This document shows positions 37,499 to 45,826 of a stretch of DNA of 64,000 nt, one piece after another. The position numbers were made by a program, and so were the translations under genes. The stretch spans positions 1 to 64,000 of the forward strand of contig JAETRR010000009.1 in assembly GCA_021770065.1 (NCBI GenBank). The letters are read 5' to 3'. The stretch is from Lachnoclostridium sp. (lineage in GTDB: Bacteria > Bacillota > Clostridia > Lachnospirales > Lachnospiraceae). A model generated the notes under the pieces. It had not been told where the DNA came from. It did not search any database and worked only from the letters and a program-made list of their open reading frames with translations. Positions within the stretch are counted from its first letter, which is position 1; each line of letters starts with the position of its first letter.

Positions 37499-38212
37499 AT
37501 GGAAATGATTTCACTGGCACAGACACTCCGGGAGAATTCGTATCCGGGACGGGGGATCGTGATCGGAAGATCGGAAGACGGCAGAAAAGCGGTGACTGCC
37601 TACTTTATTATGGGAAGAAGCGAGAACAGCAGAAACAGGATATTTGCAGAGGAAGGCGAGGGAATCCGCACGCAGGCATTTGATCCCTCAAAGCTTACAG
37701 ATCCCAGTCTGATCATCTATGCGCCGGTCCGGGTTCTGGGCAATAAGACCATAGTAACCAACGGAGATCAGACGGACACGATCTGTGAGTGCATGGAGAA
37801 AGGACTGACTTTTGAGCAGGCCCTGCGTACACGGGAATTTGAGCCGGACGGACCTAATTACACGCCGCGGATTTCCGGAATTCTGGAGATCGAAGACGGA
37901 CATTTTCAATATTCCATGTCGATTTTAAAGAGTGATAACGGAGATCCTTCCTCCTGTAACCGTTATACCTTCTCCTATGAGAACTGTCCGGCAGGAGAAG
38001 GACATTTTATCCATACTTATCAGTGCGACGGGAATCCCCTTCCCAGCTTTGAAGGCGAACCCAGGCTGGCGGCGATTCCCAATGATATAGAGAAATTCAC
38101 CAACATGCTCTGGCTGAACCTCAATGAGGATAATAAGGTTTCCCTCTTTGTGCGGTATATCGATATCGCGACAGGTAAGTATGAGACACGTATTGTAAAT
38201 AAGAATGAATAA
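37499..38212 (+). CDS. purO: IMP cyclohydrolase, PurO-like
   Basis: 237 residues. Last step of purine synthesis, FAICAR to IMP. Sequence from GRGIVIGRSEDGRKAV through YAPVRVLGNKTIVTNGDQTD fits the archaeal-type IMP cyclohydrolase family (Ntn-like fold), which in many clostridia replaces the cyclohydrolase domain of PurH. It is followed 21 bases later by a stand-alone transformylase, giving a split PurH. Controlled by the ZTP riboswitch. Confidence 0.82.
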   Translation: MEMISLAQTLRENSYPGRGIVIGRSEDGRKAVTAYFIMGRSENSRNRIFAEEGEGIRTQAFDPSKLTDPSLIIYAPVRVLGNKTIVTNGDQTDTICECMEKGLTFEQALRTREFEPDGPNYTPRISGILEIEDGHFQYSMSILKSDNGDPSSCNRYTFSYENCPAGEGHFIHTYQCDGNPLPSFEGEPRLAAIPNDIEKFTNMLWLNLNEDNKVSLFVRYIDIATGKYETRIVNKNE

Positions 38213-38233
38213 TTGCGGAACAGGAGAACGAAT

Positions 38234-39412
38234 ATGAAAGAGTTAGAGTTAAAATACGGATGCAACCCCAATCAGAAACCCTCCAGGATCTATGTGGCAG
38301 ACGGCGGAGAACTCCCCATCACCGTTCTTTGCGGGAAGCCGGGCTACATTAATTTTCTGGACGCTTTCAACGGATGGCAGCTGGTAAAAGAGCTTAAGGA
38401 GGCCACAGGCCTTCCGGCAGCCGCATCTTTTAAGCACGTATCCCCGGCGGGAGCGGCCGTGGGCCTTCCTCTTGACGACACTCTGAAAAAGATTTACTGG
38501 GTAGACGATATGGGAGAGCTTTCTTTGCTGGCCTGTGCCTACGCAAGAGCCAGAGGAGCGGACAGAATGTCTTCCTTTGGAGATTTTATCGCCTTGTCCG
38601 ATGTCTGTGATAAGGATACGGCTTCTATTATCAAAAGGGAGGTCTCCGACGGTGTGATCGCCCCGGGTTATACAGAAGAAGCGCTGGATATATTAAAAGC
38701 GAAGAAAAAAGGAAATTACAATGTCATTGAGATTGATCCCGGCTACCGTCCGGCTCCTTTGGAACATAAGGAGGTCTACGGGATCACCTTTGAACAGGGC
38801 CGCCAGGAGCTTCCTATTAATGATGAGCTTCTTTCTAAAATAGTCACAAAGAACAGGGAACTGCCGGATGCGGCAAAGATGGATCTGAAAATCTCTCTTA
38901 TCACTTTAAAGTATACCCAGTCTAACTCCGTATGCTTTGTAAAAGGCGGACAGGCTATAGGTATCGGCGCCGGCCAGCAGTCCCGTGTTCACTGTACCAG
39001 GCTGGCCGGCCAGAAGGCAGACAACTGGTTTCTGCGCCAGAGTCCCAAGGTACTGGGCTTACAGTTCGTAGACGGCATCGGCCGGGCGGATCGGGACAAT
39101 GCCATTGATGTATACATCGGAAATGAGTATATGGATGTTCTGGCGGAAGGTGCATGGCAGAGAATTTTCAAAGTAAAGCCGGAGATATTCACGGAGGAAG
39201 AAAAGCGCGCATGGCTCGATCAGATGGAGGATGTGACCGTCGGATCCGATGCCTTCTTCCCCTTTAGCGACAACATTGAACGGGCAAAGAAAAGCGGCGT
39301 AAAATATATCGCACAGCCCGGCGGATCGGTACGGGATGACCTGGTGATTGAGACCTGTGATAAGTATGGTATGGTGATGGCGTTTACGGGGATACGGCTG
39401 TTTCATCATTAA
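38234..39412 (+). CDS. AICAR formyltransferase (stand-alone, PurH-like)
   Basis: 392 residues from the ATG at 38234 (CAGGAG upstream). Family motifs: LKYGCNPNQKPS, FKHVSPAGAAVG (the K-H pair is catalytic), ALSDVCD, KYTQSNSVCFVKGGQ, GAGQQSRVHCTRLA and GSDAFFPFSDN. The cyclohydrolase domain normally fused at the N-terminus is missing; PurO upstream supplies it. Uses 10-formyl-THF. Ends in the typical GIRLFHH. Confidence 0.93.
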   Translation: MKELELKYGCNPNQKPSRIYVADGGELPITVLCGKPGYINFLDAFNGWQLVKELKEATGLPAAASFKHVSPAGAAVGLPLDDTLKKIYWVDDMGELSLLACAYARARGADRMSSFGDFIALSDVCDKDTASIIKREVSDGVIAPGYTEEALDILKAKKKGNYNVIEIDPGYRPAPLEHKEVYGITFEQGRQELPINDELLSKIVTKNRELPDAAKMDLKISLITLKYTQSNSVCFVKGGQAIGIGAGQQSRVHCTRLAGQKADNWFLRQSPKVLGLQFVDGIGRADRDNAIDVYIGNEYMDVLAEGAWQRIFKVKPEIFTEEEKRAWLDQMEDVTVGSDAFFPFSDNIERAKKSGVKYIAQPGGSVRDDLVIETCDKYGMVMAFTGIRLFHH

Positions 39413-39481
39413 CGGCAGTACTTCTCTGCACGCTCAGGGGGAGATGTTATTACTGTTCACACATCACTGTTCCGCGAGGTG

Positions 39482-39505
39482 TTTCCGCACATTTTTGTGC
39501 GGAAA
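39482..39505 (+). terminator. Hairpin after the purine operon
   Basis: TTTCCGCACA and TGTGCGGAAA pair perfectly around TTTT. No T-run follows directly, so it is either a weak terminator or a 3' stabilising hairpin. Confidence 0.5.
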
Positions 39506-39535
39506 TCCCGAGAATTATTATTAATTTTTTGACAG

Positions 39536-39563
39536 TTGACATTTTTTTGAAAAAGGATATAAT
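39536..39563 (+). promoter_or_regulatory. Promoter of the thiamine operon
   Basis: TTGACA (39536-39541) and TATAAT (39558-39563) with 16 bases between, directly upstream of the TPP riboswitch. Confidence 0.75.
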
Positions 39564-39587
39564 TATTTTTAACAACAGCATATTTGG

Positions 39588-39716
39588 AACTGGGGAGCTG
39601 GCAGAGAGCCGGCTGAGAGGAGACTGAAGCGTCTCGACCCACAACCTGATTTGGATAATGCCAACGTAGGGATACAGAGTAAGTGATAGTAAGAGGTGCC
39701 TGCGGCACCTCTTTTT
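39588..39716 (+). ncRNA. TPP riboswitch (THI element) with terminator
   Basis: The aptamer, about 39588-39676, contains GGGGAGCTGGC, CCGGCTGAGAGG, ACCTGATTTGGATAATGCCA and ACGTAGGGA, the thi-box core. The terminator AGAGGTGCC/GGCACCTCT (39692-39712) is followed by TTTT. TPP binding should stop transcription of thiE-thiD-thiC. Confidence 0.95.
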
Positions 39717-39720
39717 ATGT

Positions 39721-39748
39721 ACAGTCCCGTGCAGAGGAAGCGTGCTGC
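39721..39748 (+). repeat. 28-base dispersed repeat, copy 2
   Basis: Matches 27156-27183 at 24 of 28 positions. Here the core GTGCA also pairs with TGCAC about 20 bases later, giving a small hairpin. Confidence 0.45.
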
Positions 39749-39829
39749 AAAAGCAGTGCACGGGCCGCGCGGCGGGCAGGAGAAGAGAAACTTCCTGTCC
39801 GATTATCACAAACAGAATTCTTGAAAAGA

Positions 39830-39860
39830 GGGCTGCCGGGAAATCAGACAGTCCCTTTTT
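39830..39860 (+). terminator. Weak terminator-like hairpin before thiE
   Basis: GGGCTG and CAGTCC pair (one G-U) and a CTTTTTC run follows. It lies between the TPP terminator and thiE, so it could add a second reduction step; its left arm resembles the hairpin repeats at 51831. Confidence 0.4.
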
Positions 39861-39919
39861 CTTTGGCAGATATCAAATATTGCATGTATGAAAAAATCAG
39901 CACAGATAAGGAGGAGATA

Positions 39920-40549
39920 ATGAAGGTCAGGAGAGAAACACTGCGGTTGTATGCGGTAACGGACCGGCGCTGGCTGAAAAAGGGAGAAGAGCTTAAGTCA
40001 CCGGTGGAAGAACTGCTTAAGGCAGGCGTAACCTGCGTGCAGCTTCGGGAAAAGGAGGCGGATGACGAGCTGTTCTTGCGGGAGGCGAGGGAGCTTCAGG
40101 AGTTGTGCAGCAGGTACGGCGTGCCCCTGATCATCAACGACAGACCGGATATTGCAGAAAAAGCCGGGGCATCGGGCGTCCATGTGGGCCGGGGAGACAT
40201 GGCAGTGCGGCAGGCCAGAGAGCTTCTGGGGGAAGGCTTCATTATCGGAGCCAGCGCGCATAATGTGGAAGAGGCTCTGGAGGCCGAGGAGGCCGGAGCG
40301 GATTACCTTGGCTGCGGAGCAGTATTCGGAAGCGGGACAAAAGGAAATACAGTGAAGCTTTCAAGAGAAGAGCTGCAGAGAATCTGCCGGGCCGTGAAGA
40401 TACCGGCAGCAGCCATCGGCGGCATCAGTCTTGAAAATGCAGACCGGCTTGCGGGAACAGGGATTGCCGGAATAGCCGTGGTAAGCGCTCTTTTTGCCGC
40501 AGAAGATAAAGCGGCAGCAGCAAAAGAATTCTTGAGCCGGAAGCTGTAG
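39920..40549 (+). CDS. thiE: Thiamine-phosphate synthase
   Basis: 209 residues. Joins HMP-pyrophosphate with the thiazole phosphate. LYAVTDRRW start, TCVQLREKEADD, LIINDRPDIAEKAGASGVHVG, GASAHNVEEA, YLGCGAVFGSGTK and the phosphate loop AAIGGIS are all present. The ATG at 39920 has AAGGAGGAG; the frame upstream to 39683 is riboswitch leader. First gene after the TPP switch. Confidence 0.94.
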   Translation: MKVRRETLRLYAVTDRRWLKKGEELKSPVEELLKAGVTCVQLREKEADDELFLREARELQELCSRYGVPLIINDRPDIAEKAGASGVHVGRGDMAVRQARELLGEGFIIGASAHNVEEALEAEEAGADYLGCGAVFGSGTKGNTVKLSREELQRICRAVKIPAAAIGGISLENADRLAGTGIAGIAVVSALFAAEDKAAAAKEFLSRKL

Positions 40550-40554
40550 AACAG

Positions 40555-40581
40555 GATATCACGGAACTGAAATAGTAGGAG
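40555..40581 (+). repeat. Shared leader block upstream of thiD
   Basis: GATATCACGGAACTGAAATA followed by GTAGGAG, ending eight bases before the thiD ATG; a copy of the ACGGAACTGRAATAGGAGG leader family, with one extra T-A before the ribosome site. Confidence 0.6.
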
Positions 40582-40588
40582 AAAGACA

Positions 40589-41377
40589 ATGAAAACAGCA
40601 TTGACAATTGCCGGAAGCGATTCGGGGGGAGGAGCCGGTATACAGGCGGATATCAAGACCATGACTGCATACGGCGTGTATGCCATGAGTGCCGTAACAG
40701 CTCTGACCGCCCAGAATACCACCGGTGTTTATGGAATTATGGAAATACCGTCAGAATTCTTGGAAAGACAGCTGGACGCAGTTTTTACTGATATTATCCC
40801 GGATGCGGTCAAAATCGGCATGCTGCCTTCAAAAGAAGGAATTCGGTCAGTCAGGAAAAAGCTGTGCGAATATAAGGCAGAGCACGTGGTCTTAGATCCG
40901 GTCATGGCTGCAACAAGCGGATCCAGCCTGATAGAAAAATCCGCAGTCCGGGCACTAAAGGAGGAATTATTTTCCCTGGCGGAATTAATTACCCCCAATA
41001 TTCCGGAGGCAGAAGCTCTGACAGGACAAGCCATAAAAAACAAAGCAGATATGGAGCAGGCTGCCCGGACGCTCTATGAAACCTGGCATTGTAATGTTCT
41101 CTGCAAAGGAGGGCATCTGACAGATTCAGCCGACGATCTGCTCTATGAAAACGGACAGGCATACTGGATAAGCGGAAGACGAATCAACAATCCCAACACT
41201 CACGGAACCGGATGCACTCTTTCCAGCGCCATTGCAAGCGGCCTGGCACTGGGAATGAGCCTTTTGGAAGCAGTGAAAAAAGCAAAGGCATACCTCACCG
41301 GGGCCCTGGAGCAGGACTTAAACCTGGGCAGAGGCAGCGGACCTTTGGATCATATGTACCAAATAAAAATACGGTAA
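40589..41377 (+). CDS. thiD: Hydroxymethylpyrimidine (phosphate) kinase
   Basis: 262 residues, ribokinase-like fold. Phosphorylates HMP and HMP-P. Starts ALTIAGSDSGGGAGIQADIKT, with VLDPVMAATSGSSLI, LITPNIPEAEALTG and the anion hole NTHGTGCTLSSAIAS. Its stop overlaps the palindromic repeat that separates it from thiC. Confidence 0.94.
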   Translation: MKTALTIAGSDSGGGAGIQADIKTMTAYGVYAMSAVTALTAQNTTGVYGIMEIPSEFLERQLDAVFTDIIPDAVKIGMLPSKEGIRSVRKKLCEYKAEHVVLDPVMAATSGSSLIEKSAVRALKEELFSLAELITPNIPEAEALTGQAIKNKADMEQAARTLYETWHCNVLCKGGHLTDSADDLLYENGQAYWISGRRINNPNTHGTGCTLSSAIASGLALGMSLLEAVKKAKAYLTGALEQDLNLGRGSGPLDHMYQIKIR

Positions 41378-41493
41378 AGTCGCAAAGGCGCACGAGAGAA
41401 ACTTTCATGAGTGCTTTTCGAATGAAAGTTTCTCTCAATACCTGTGTGTTGAAGCGACTTTACCCTTTAGTGCTGTCGCGCAGCGACTTAAAA
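41373..41493. repeat. Nested palindromic element between thiD and thiC
   Basis: Outer arms GGTAAAGTCGC (41373-41383) and GCGACTTTACC (41454-41464) and inner arms GAGAGAAACTTTCAT (41394-41408) and its complement (41422-41436) are perfect. A small hairpin GTCGC-gca-GCGAC (41475-41487) follows. The last 43 bases (41451-41493) recur at 50278-50320 with two differences. The element ends in AAAATAGGAGG, which is the thiC ribosome site. MITE-like or a repeated extragenic palindrome. Confidence 0.8.
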
Positions 41494-41505
41494 TAGGAGG
41501 AAAAA

Positions 41506-42816
41506 ATGAACAGCTACACAACTCAAATGGATGCGGCAAGGAAAGGAATTGCCACTCCTCAGATGAAAGAAATAGCCGAAAAAGAACGGATGCCCTTAGA
41601 GCAGCTTATGAAACTCACAGCAGAAGGAAAAATAGCCATTCCCGCAAATAAGCGCCACACCTGTCTGAAGCCGGAAGGAATAGGCAGCATGCTCCGCACC
41701 AAGATAAACGTAAATCTCGGCGTATCCAGAGACTGCAGGGATTACGATATCGAGATGGAAAAAGTTATGAGTGCGGTAAAACTCGGAGCAGAATCCATTA
41801 TGGATCTCTCCAGCCACGGCGACACACAGCCCTTCCGCAGGAAGCTTACACAGGAATGCCCGGCCATGATCGGTACTGTCCCTGTCTATGACAGCGTTAT
41901 CCATTACCAGCGGGATCTGGCAACTCTGACTGCAAAGGATTTTATAGACGTAGTCCGCCTCCATGCAGAAGACGGAGTGGATTTTGTAACCCTCCACTGC
42001 GGCATTACCAGAAAAACCATAGAACAGATTCGTAAGCACAAACGTAAAATGAATATTGTCAGCAGAGGCGGCAGCCTGGTATTTGCCTGGATGAGCATGA
42101 CCGGGGAAGAGAACCCTTTCTACGAATACTATGACGAAATTCTGGATATCTGTGAGGAACACGATGTAACCATATCATTGGGAGATGCCTGCCGTCCGGG
42201 CTGTCTGGCGGATGCCACGGATGTCTGCCAGATTGAGGAGCTGGTGCGCCTGGGAGAACTGACAAAACGGGCCTGGGATCACAATGTGCAGGTGATGGTG
42301 GAAGGTCCAGGACATGTACCGCTTGATCAGGTGGCGGCAAACATGGAGATACAGAAAAGCATCTGTATGGGAGCACCCTTCTATGTACTTGGACCTCTGG
42401 TAACGGACATCGCACCGGGTTATGATCACATCACCGCAGCCATCGGCGGAGCGGCAGCGGCCATGAACGGAGCCGCATTCCTCTGCTATGTGACACCGGC
42501 CGAGCATCTGGCACTTCCGAATGTGGAGGATGTAAAACAGGGAATCATAGCGTCCAAGATTGCAGCCCATGCGGCGGATATTGCCAAAGGAATACCGGGA
42601 GCAAGAGAGCTCGACGATCGCATGGCAGAGGCGCGCAGGGCTCTTGACTGGGATGCGCAGTTTGCCTGTGCCCTTGACCCGGATACGGCAAAGGCCATCC
42701 GGGATGCCCGGCTGCCGGAGGACGATCACAGCGATACCTGCAGCATGTGCGGAAAGTTCTGTGCGGTGCGCAGTATGAATAAAGCCCTTTCAGGAGAGTA
42801 CATAGATATCTTATAA
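41506..42816 (+). CDS. thiC: Phosphomethylpyrimidine synthase ThiC
   Basis: 436 residues. Radical SAM enzyme converting AIR to HMP-P. The C-terminal cluster motif is CSMCGKFC (CX2CX4C) at about 416-423. Conserved [33 protein letters not shown]. Draws AIR from the purine pathway. Third gene of the TPP-controlled operon. Confidence 0.95.
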   Translation: MNSYTTQMDAARKGIATPQMKEIAEKERMPLEQLMKLTAEGKIAIPANKRHTCLKPEGIGSMLRTKINVNLGVSRDCRDYDIEMEKVMSAVKLGAESIMDLSSHGDTQPFRRKLTQECPAMIGTVPVYDSVIHYQRDLATLTAKDFIDVVRLHAEDGVDFVTLHCGITRKTIEQIRKHKRKMNIVSRGGSLVFAWMSMTGEENPFYEYYDEILDICEEHDVTISLGDACRPGCLADATDVCQIEELVRLGELTKRAWDHNVQVMVEGPGHVPLDQVAANMEIQKSICMGAPFYVLGPLVTDIAPGYDHITAAIGGAAAAMNGAAFLCYVTPAEHLALPNVEDVKQGIIASKIAAHAADIAKGIPGARELDDRMAEARRALDWDAQFACALDPDTAKAIRDARLPEDDHSDTCSMCGKFCAVRSMNKALSGEYIDIL

Positions 42817-42822
42817 AAAAAT

Positions 42823-42867
42823 TTACCCTTAGTGGACAAAATGTGTTCCTTTGTCCGCTGAGGGTAA
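42823..42867 (-). terminator. Terminator, mainly for the ROK repressor gene
   Basis: TTACCCTTAGTGGACAAA and TTTGTCCGCTGAGGGTAA pair over 18 bases with a few mismatches. Read on the minus strand it is followed by a TTTTTTT run; on the plus strand it could still act as a 3' hairpin for thiC. Confidence 0.65.
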
Positions 42868-42887
42868 TCTTGAATGCGGTAATAAAA

Positions 42888-42930
42888 GAGACTGCCGCAA
42901 TAAGCCGCAAGACTTTTCCGTATCCTGTGT
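42888..42930 (+). repeat. Partial copy of the GACTGCCGCAA hairpin repeat
   Basis: GAGACTGCCGCAATAAGCCG and the following TTTTCCGTATCC segment resemble the left halves of the elements at 51831 (plus) and 15105 (minus). No clear right arm is present. Confidence 0.4.
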
Positions 42931-42961
42931 TCGGACCATTTGTACACATTCCGTCCGTATT

Positions 42962-44212
42962 TTATGAGAGCGGTAAGATCTGGTTATTAACAGGAAGCGA
43001 AAAATACCGGGTCGGAAACTGCAGCATCTGTTTCATGGCAAAAGCGGCGGCTCCCAGCAGAGCCAGATTCCTCTCCTCTGAAAGAAGGCGGATCTCCGGA
43101 ATGGTTGTGTAACTTGACTGCCGCTCTTCCAGACTTTTCTTAAGACTGTTTAACAGCGTAGGGCCGGCTTTGCTGATAGCGCCGCTGATCAGGATCAGAT
43201 CCGGATGAAAGATGTGCAGCAGGGAAAGAATGCCATGGCCCAGTGTGCGTCCGCATTCCGTGAGCAGTTCCGTGGCATAGGAATCACCCTCTTTTGATGC
43301 CTGGATAATAGCCTGGTATGTAATGCTGGGAATACTGTTTAAGATGCTTTCCGGATGCTCGGAAAGCCGTTCCGCTGCAATCTCCTCCAGCGCCCGGCCG
43401 CTGCAGTAAGCATTCAGACAGCCGTTGCTGCCGCAGTAGGGGCAGGGGCGTCCGTGGTAATCCACTGTAATATGCCCGGACTCAGAGGAACAGCTGCTTT
43501 TGCCTGCATAGATATTGCGTCCGTCCGTAAGTCCGATACCGACGCCAGTGTCCGTAAGAAAGTTCATAATTACGAGATCAGAACTCCTGTCCGTCCGGAA
43601 CCACCAGTAAGCCAGAGCACCCGTATCCGCATCATGCTCCATAAAAATGGGAAGATCCGTAAACATGGCCAGTTTCTCCTTCATGGGATAGTAGGAGCGT
43701 CTGGAAGGGTCTTTTTCAAAAGGAGGAACCATAATGCATCCGGTATTCCGGAAGTAGGGACCGGGCACGGACACACCGATGGATACGATCTCCGGATACT
43801 GCCGGCAGAAGTCTTTAATATATCTGCCGGCAGTTTCTATCACTTCCTCAATATTGTGGGTGGAAATATAGAGGAAGGGGATGGAAACCAGTTCCCCGTA
43901 AAAATTACCGAGAAAGTCACAGGGCTGCAGTTCCAGACGGTTCCAGAAAAGATTGATGGCCAGAACTTTAAATTTATCATAACAAAAAGAAAGGCCGATA
44001 GAGCGCCGCCCTTTTTTTCCTTCTATATAGTTCGTCTCACAGATAATACCGGCATCCAGAAGAGAGTGGATAATCTTTGTAATGGATGCCAGAGTCAATC
44101 CGGTGGCGGCCCCCAATTCCGTCCGGGAGCAGCCGGAATGATCCATCAGATAATACAGCACCTCAGAACGGTTGGAATCCAGAAGATCCGTTAAATTTTT
44201 TCCCTTTTTCAC
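42962..44212 (-). CDS. ROK-family transcriptional repressor
   Basis: 416 residues from a GTG at 44212 (ATGGAGAATTAATT upstream). N-terminal winged HTH: CSRTELGAATGLTLASITKI. The sugar-kinase-like body has the zinc motif CPYCGSNGCLNAYC and the ROK signature region SGHITVDYHGRPC. XylR/NagC-type repressor. It is divergent from the ABC-transporter operon, whose promoter carries a TTAACA-type palindrome, so it very likely represses that locus until its sugar is present. Confidence 0.88.
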   Translation of the reverse strand: MKKGKNLTDLLDSNRSEVLYYLMDHSGCSRTELGAATGLTLASITKIIHSLLDAGIICETNYIEGKKGRRSIGLSFCYDKFKVLAINLFWNRLELQPCDFLGNFYGELVSIPFLYISTHNIEEVIETAGRYIKDFCRQYPEIVSIGVSVPGPYFRNTGCIMVPPFEKDPSRRSYYPMKEKLAMFTDLPIFMEHDADTGALAYWWFRTDRSSDLVIMNFLTDTGVGIGLTDGRNIYAGKSSCSSESGHITVDYHGRPCPYCGSNGCLNAYCSGRALEEIAAERLSEHPESILNSIPSITYQAIIQASKEGDSYATELLTECGRTLGHGILSLLHIFHPDLILISGAISKAGPTLLNSLKKSLEERQSSYTTIPEIRLLSEERNLALLGAAAFAMKQMLQFPTRYFSLPVNNQILPLS

Positions 44213-44367
44213 AATTAATTCTCCATAATACCTTGATGATTTAATTATAAGAAAGAAATGAAAACTTGTCAAATGTATCCGGTGAGTGTCAGCTGCCTGC
44301 CGCAGAGAATGCGGCCGGTTCCGCAGGGCAATAAAGGAAATAAATCGTATATTCTGAAAACCATAAC

Positions 44368-44380
44368 TTAACATAGTTAA
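44368..44380. promoter_or_regulatory. Candidate ROK operator near its own gene
   Basis: TTAACATAGTTAA, a slightly imperfect palindrome of the type used by XylR/ROK repressors, in the 400-base divergent spacer. The rest of the spacer is AT-rich and has no gene. Confidence 0.4.
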
Positions 44381-44406
44381 CTATTATGACAAAAAAATTT
44401 TCTCAA

Positions 44407-44420
44407 AGAAAAAGCTTTCA
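44407..44420. promoter_or_regulatory. Candidate catabolite-responsive element
   Basis: AGAAAAAGCTTTCA matches 12 of 14 positions of the CcpA cre consensus TGWAANCGNTNWCA, about 120 bases upstream of the transporter promoter. Confidence 0.35.
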
Positions 44421-44536
44421 CGGATTCCCAACAAAAAACAAGCTGAAATTACAAAAATATGATTTTATATACCATGTAATAGGTGAAAATGACGGAAAGT
44501 TAAATACAAATTTTGCAGAGCACAGGTAAAAATGTA

Positions 44537-44565
44537 TTGACATATATTATTAACAGTGTTAAAAT
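44537..44565 (+). promoter_or_regulatory. Transporter promoter with overlapping operator
   Basis: TTGACA (44537-44542) and TAAAAT (44560-44565), 17 bases apart. The perfect palindrome TTAACAGTGTTAA (44550-44562) lies between and over the -10, ideal for repression by the ROK protein. Confidence 0.75.
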
Positions 44566-44613
44566 AATCCTGTCGGCAAAAGAACGCCGAAAAATTTAAA
44601 GGAGGATATATTT

Positions 44614-45648
44614 ATGAAACAGAAGTTAGTAGCTGTAATGTTGACACTGGCAATGACAGCAGCACTTGCCGCATGCGGATCTAAGGCAGAGGCACCGGCA
44701 GAAGCACCCGCAGAGACAGAGGCACCCGCAGAGGCAGAGGCGGAGGCACCGGAAGCAGAAGCTCCCGAGGCAGAGGAGCCGGCAGCAGGCGGCGCGGATC
44801 TGGCAAGTCTTAAGTTTGGTTTTGTAGTTGGATCTTTTGAGCATACCTTCTATCAGCTCATCGGCCAGGGTATTGAGGAAGAGTGTAAGGCACAGGGACT
44901 GGCTGACACTCAGTTCTCCGTACTGGATGCAAGCCTTGACCCGGTAATCGCAACCCAGAAGGTTGAGACTCTTACCGCAGACGGCTGCAATGCAATCGCT
45001 CTTGCATGTAACGATGCCGCAGGCGTTAAGCCGGCCATCGAGAACGCTGACAAGGACGGCGTTGCAATGTTTACCTTTGACTGTACATCCGAATCTGACG
45101 CTATCAACTGCTTCGTTGGTACAGATAACTACCAGGGCGGCGTTCTTGGCGGCCAGGAGCTCCTTCGTCTGTCTGAAGAAGGCGACACCGTAGCAATCAT
45201 CGGATATCCCACCGCTTCCTCCTGCCTTGACAGAGAGAACGGCGCTGTAGATACAGTAGGCGATCAGAGAAATCTGCTGAGCGGCTATGACTATAAGGGC
45301 GATGCGAACGAAGCTCAGAAGATCATGGAGAACATCCTTACAACCAATCCGGAAGTTAAGGCTGTATTCTGTGTAGGCGATCCGGCAGCAACCGGCGCAC
45401 TTGCTTCCATCAAGGCAGCAGGTTCTGACTGCAAGATTATCGGTTTTGACGGCAACCCCGAGTCCAAAGAAGCCATCCTTGATGCCGAGAACGGAAAGTA
45501 CTGGGTATCTGAGGTTTCCCAGAATCCGAAGGAAATCGGTGCAACCATCGTTCGTGAAATGATTTCCTTTATGACTGAGGGCACGGTAACTGACAAGCAG
45601 ATCTTCATCGCTCCTTACATTATTACCGCTGAGAACGCAGCAGAATAA
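44614..45648 (+). CDS. Sugar ABC transporter substrate-binding lipoprotein
   Basis: 344 residues. Lipoprotein signal with lipobox LAAC at 18-21, then a low-complexity Ala/Glu/Pro linker (about 25-58). A type I periplasmic-binding domain of the ribose/Peripla_BP_4 kind follows (LKFGFVVGSFEHTFYQLIGQG, TDNYQGGVLGGQELLRL, IIGFDGNPESKEAI). Cell-surface receptor that delivers the sugar to the RbsA/RbsC-like pair downstream. Codon usage is strongly biased, suggesting high expression. Confidence 0.92.
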   Translation: MKQKLVAVMLTLAMTAALAACGSKAEAPAEAPAETEAPAEAEAEAPEAEAPEAEEPAAGGADLASLKFGFVVGSFEHTFYQLIGQGIEEECKAQGLADTQFSVLDASLDPVIATQKVETLTADGCNAIALACNDAAGVKPAIENADKDGVAMFTFDCTSESDAINCFVGTDNYQGGVLGGQELLRLSEEGDTVAIIGYPTASSCLDRENGAVDTVGDQRNLLSGYDYKGDANEAQKIMENILTTNPEVKAVFCVGDPAATGALASIKAAGSDCKIIGFDGNPESKEAILDAENGKYWVSEVSQNPKEIGATIVREMISFMTEGTVTDKQIFIAPYIITAENAAE

Positions 45649-45689
45649 TCCGGCAGATTGACGAGCATATAATATCACTTAAAAAGAAG

Positions 45690-45741
45690 GGAGGTTATTC
45701 TGGAGACTAAAATCCATACAGAATAACCTCCTGTTGTTTTT
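45690..45741 (+). terminator. Hairpin between binding protein and ATPase genes
   Basis: GGAGGTTATTCTG (45690-45702) and CAGAATAACCTCC (45719-45731) pair perfectly; TGTTGTTTTT follows. Probably a partial terminator that lets the binding protein be made in excess. Confidence 0.8.
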
Positions 45742-45826
45742 GGGGGAGCCAAATACATACGCAGGCGTCCATGACAGGTTTCCTGTTTGTGGGTAAGACA
45801 AAATAATTTTGAGAAGGAATGAAGCT

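Noticed and set aside
43355..44194. 279-residue plus-strand frame within the ROK repressor gene
   Set aside because: Shadow of the ROK gene, whose domains are clear on the other strand.
44626..45678. 350-residue minus-strand frame opposite the sugar-binding protein gene
   Set aside because: It is a mirror of strongly biased codon use in the real gene; cysteine-rich, no domain, no ribosome site.
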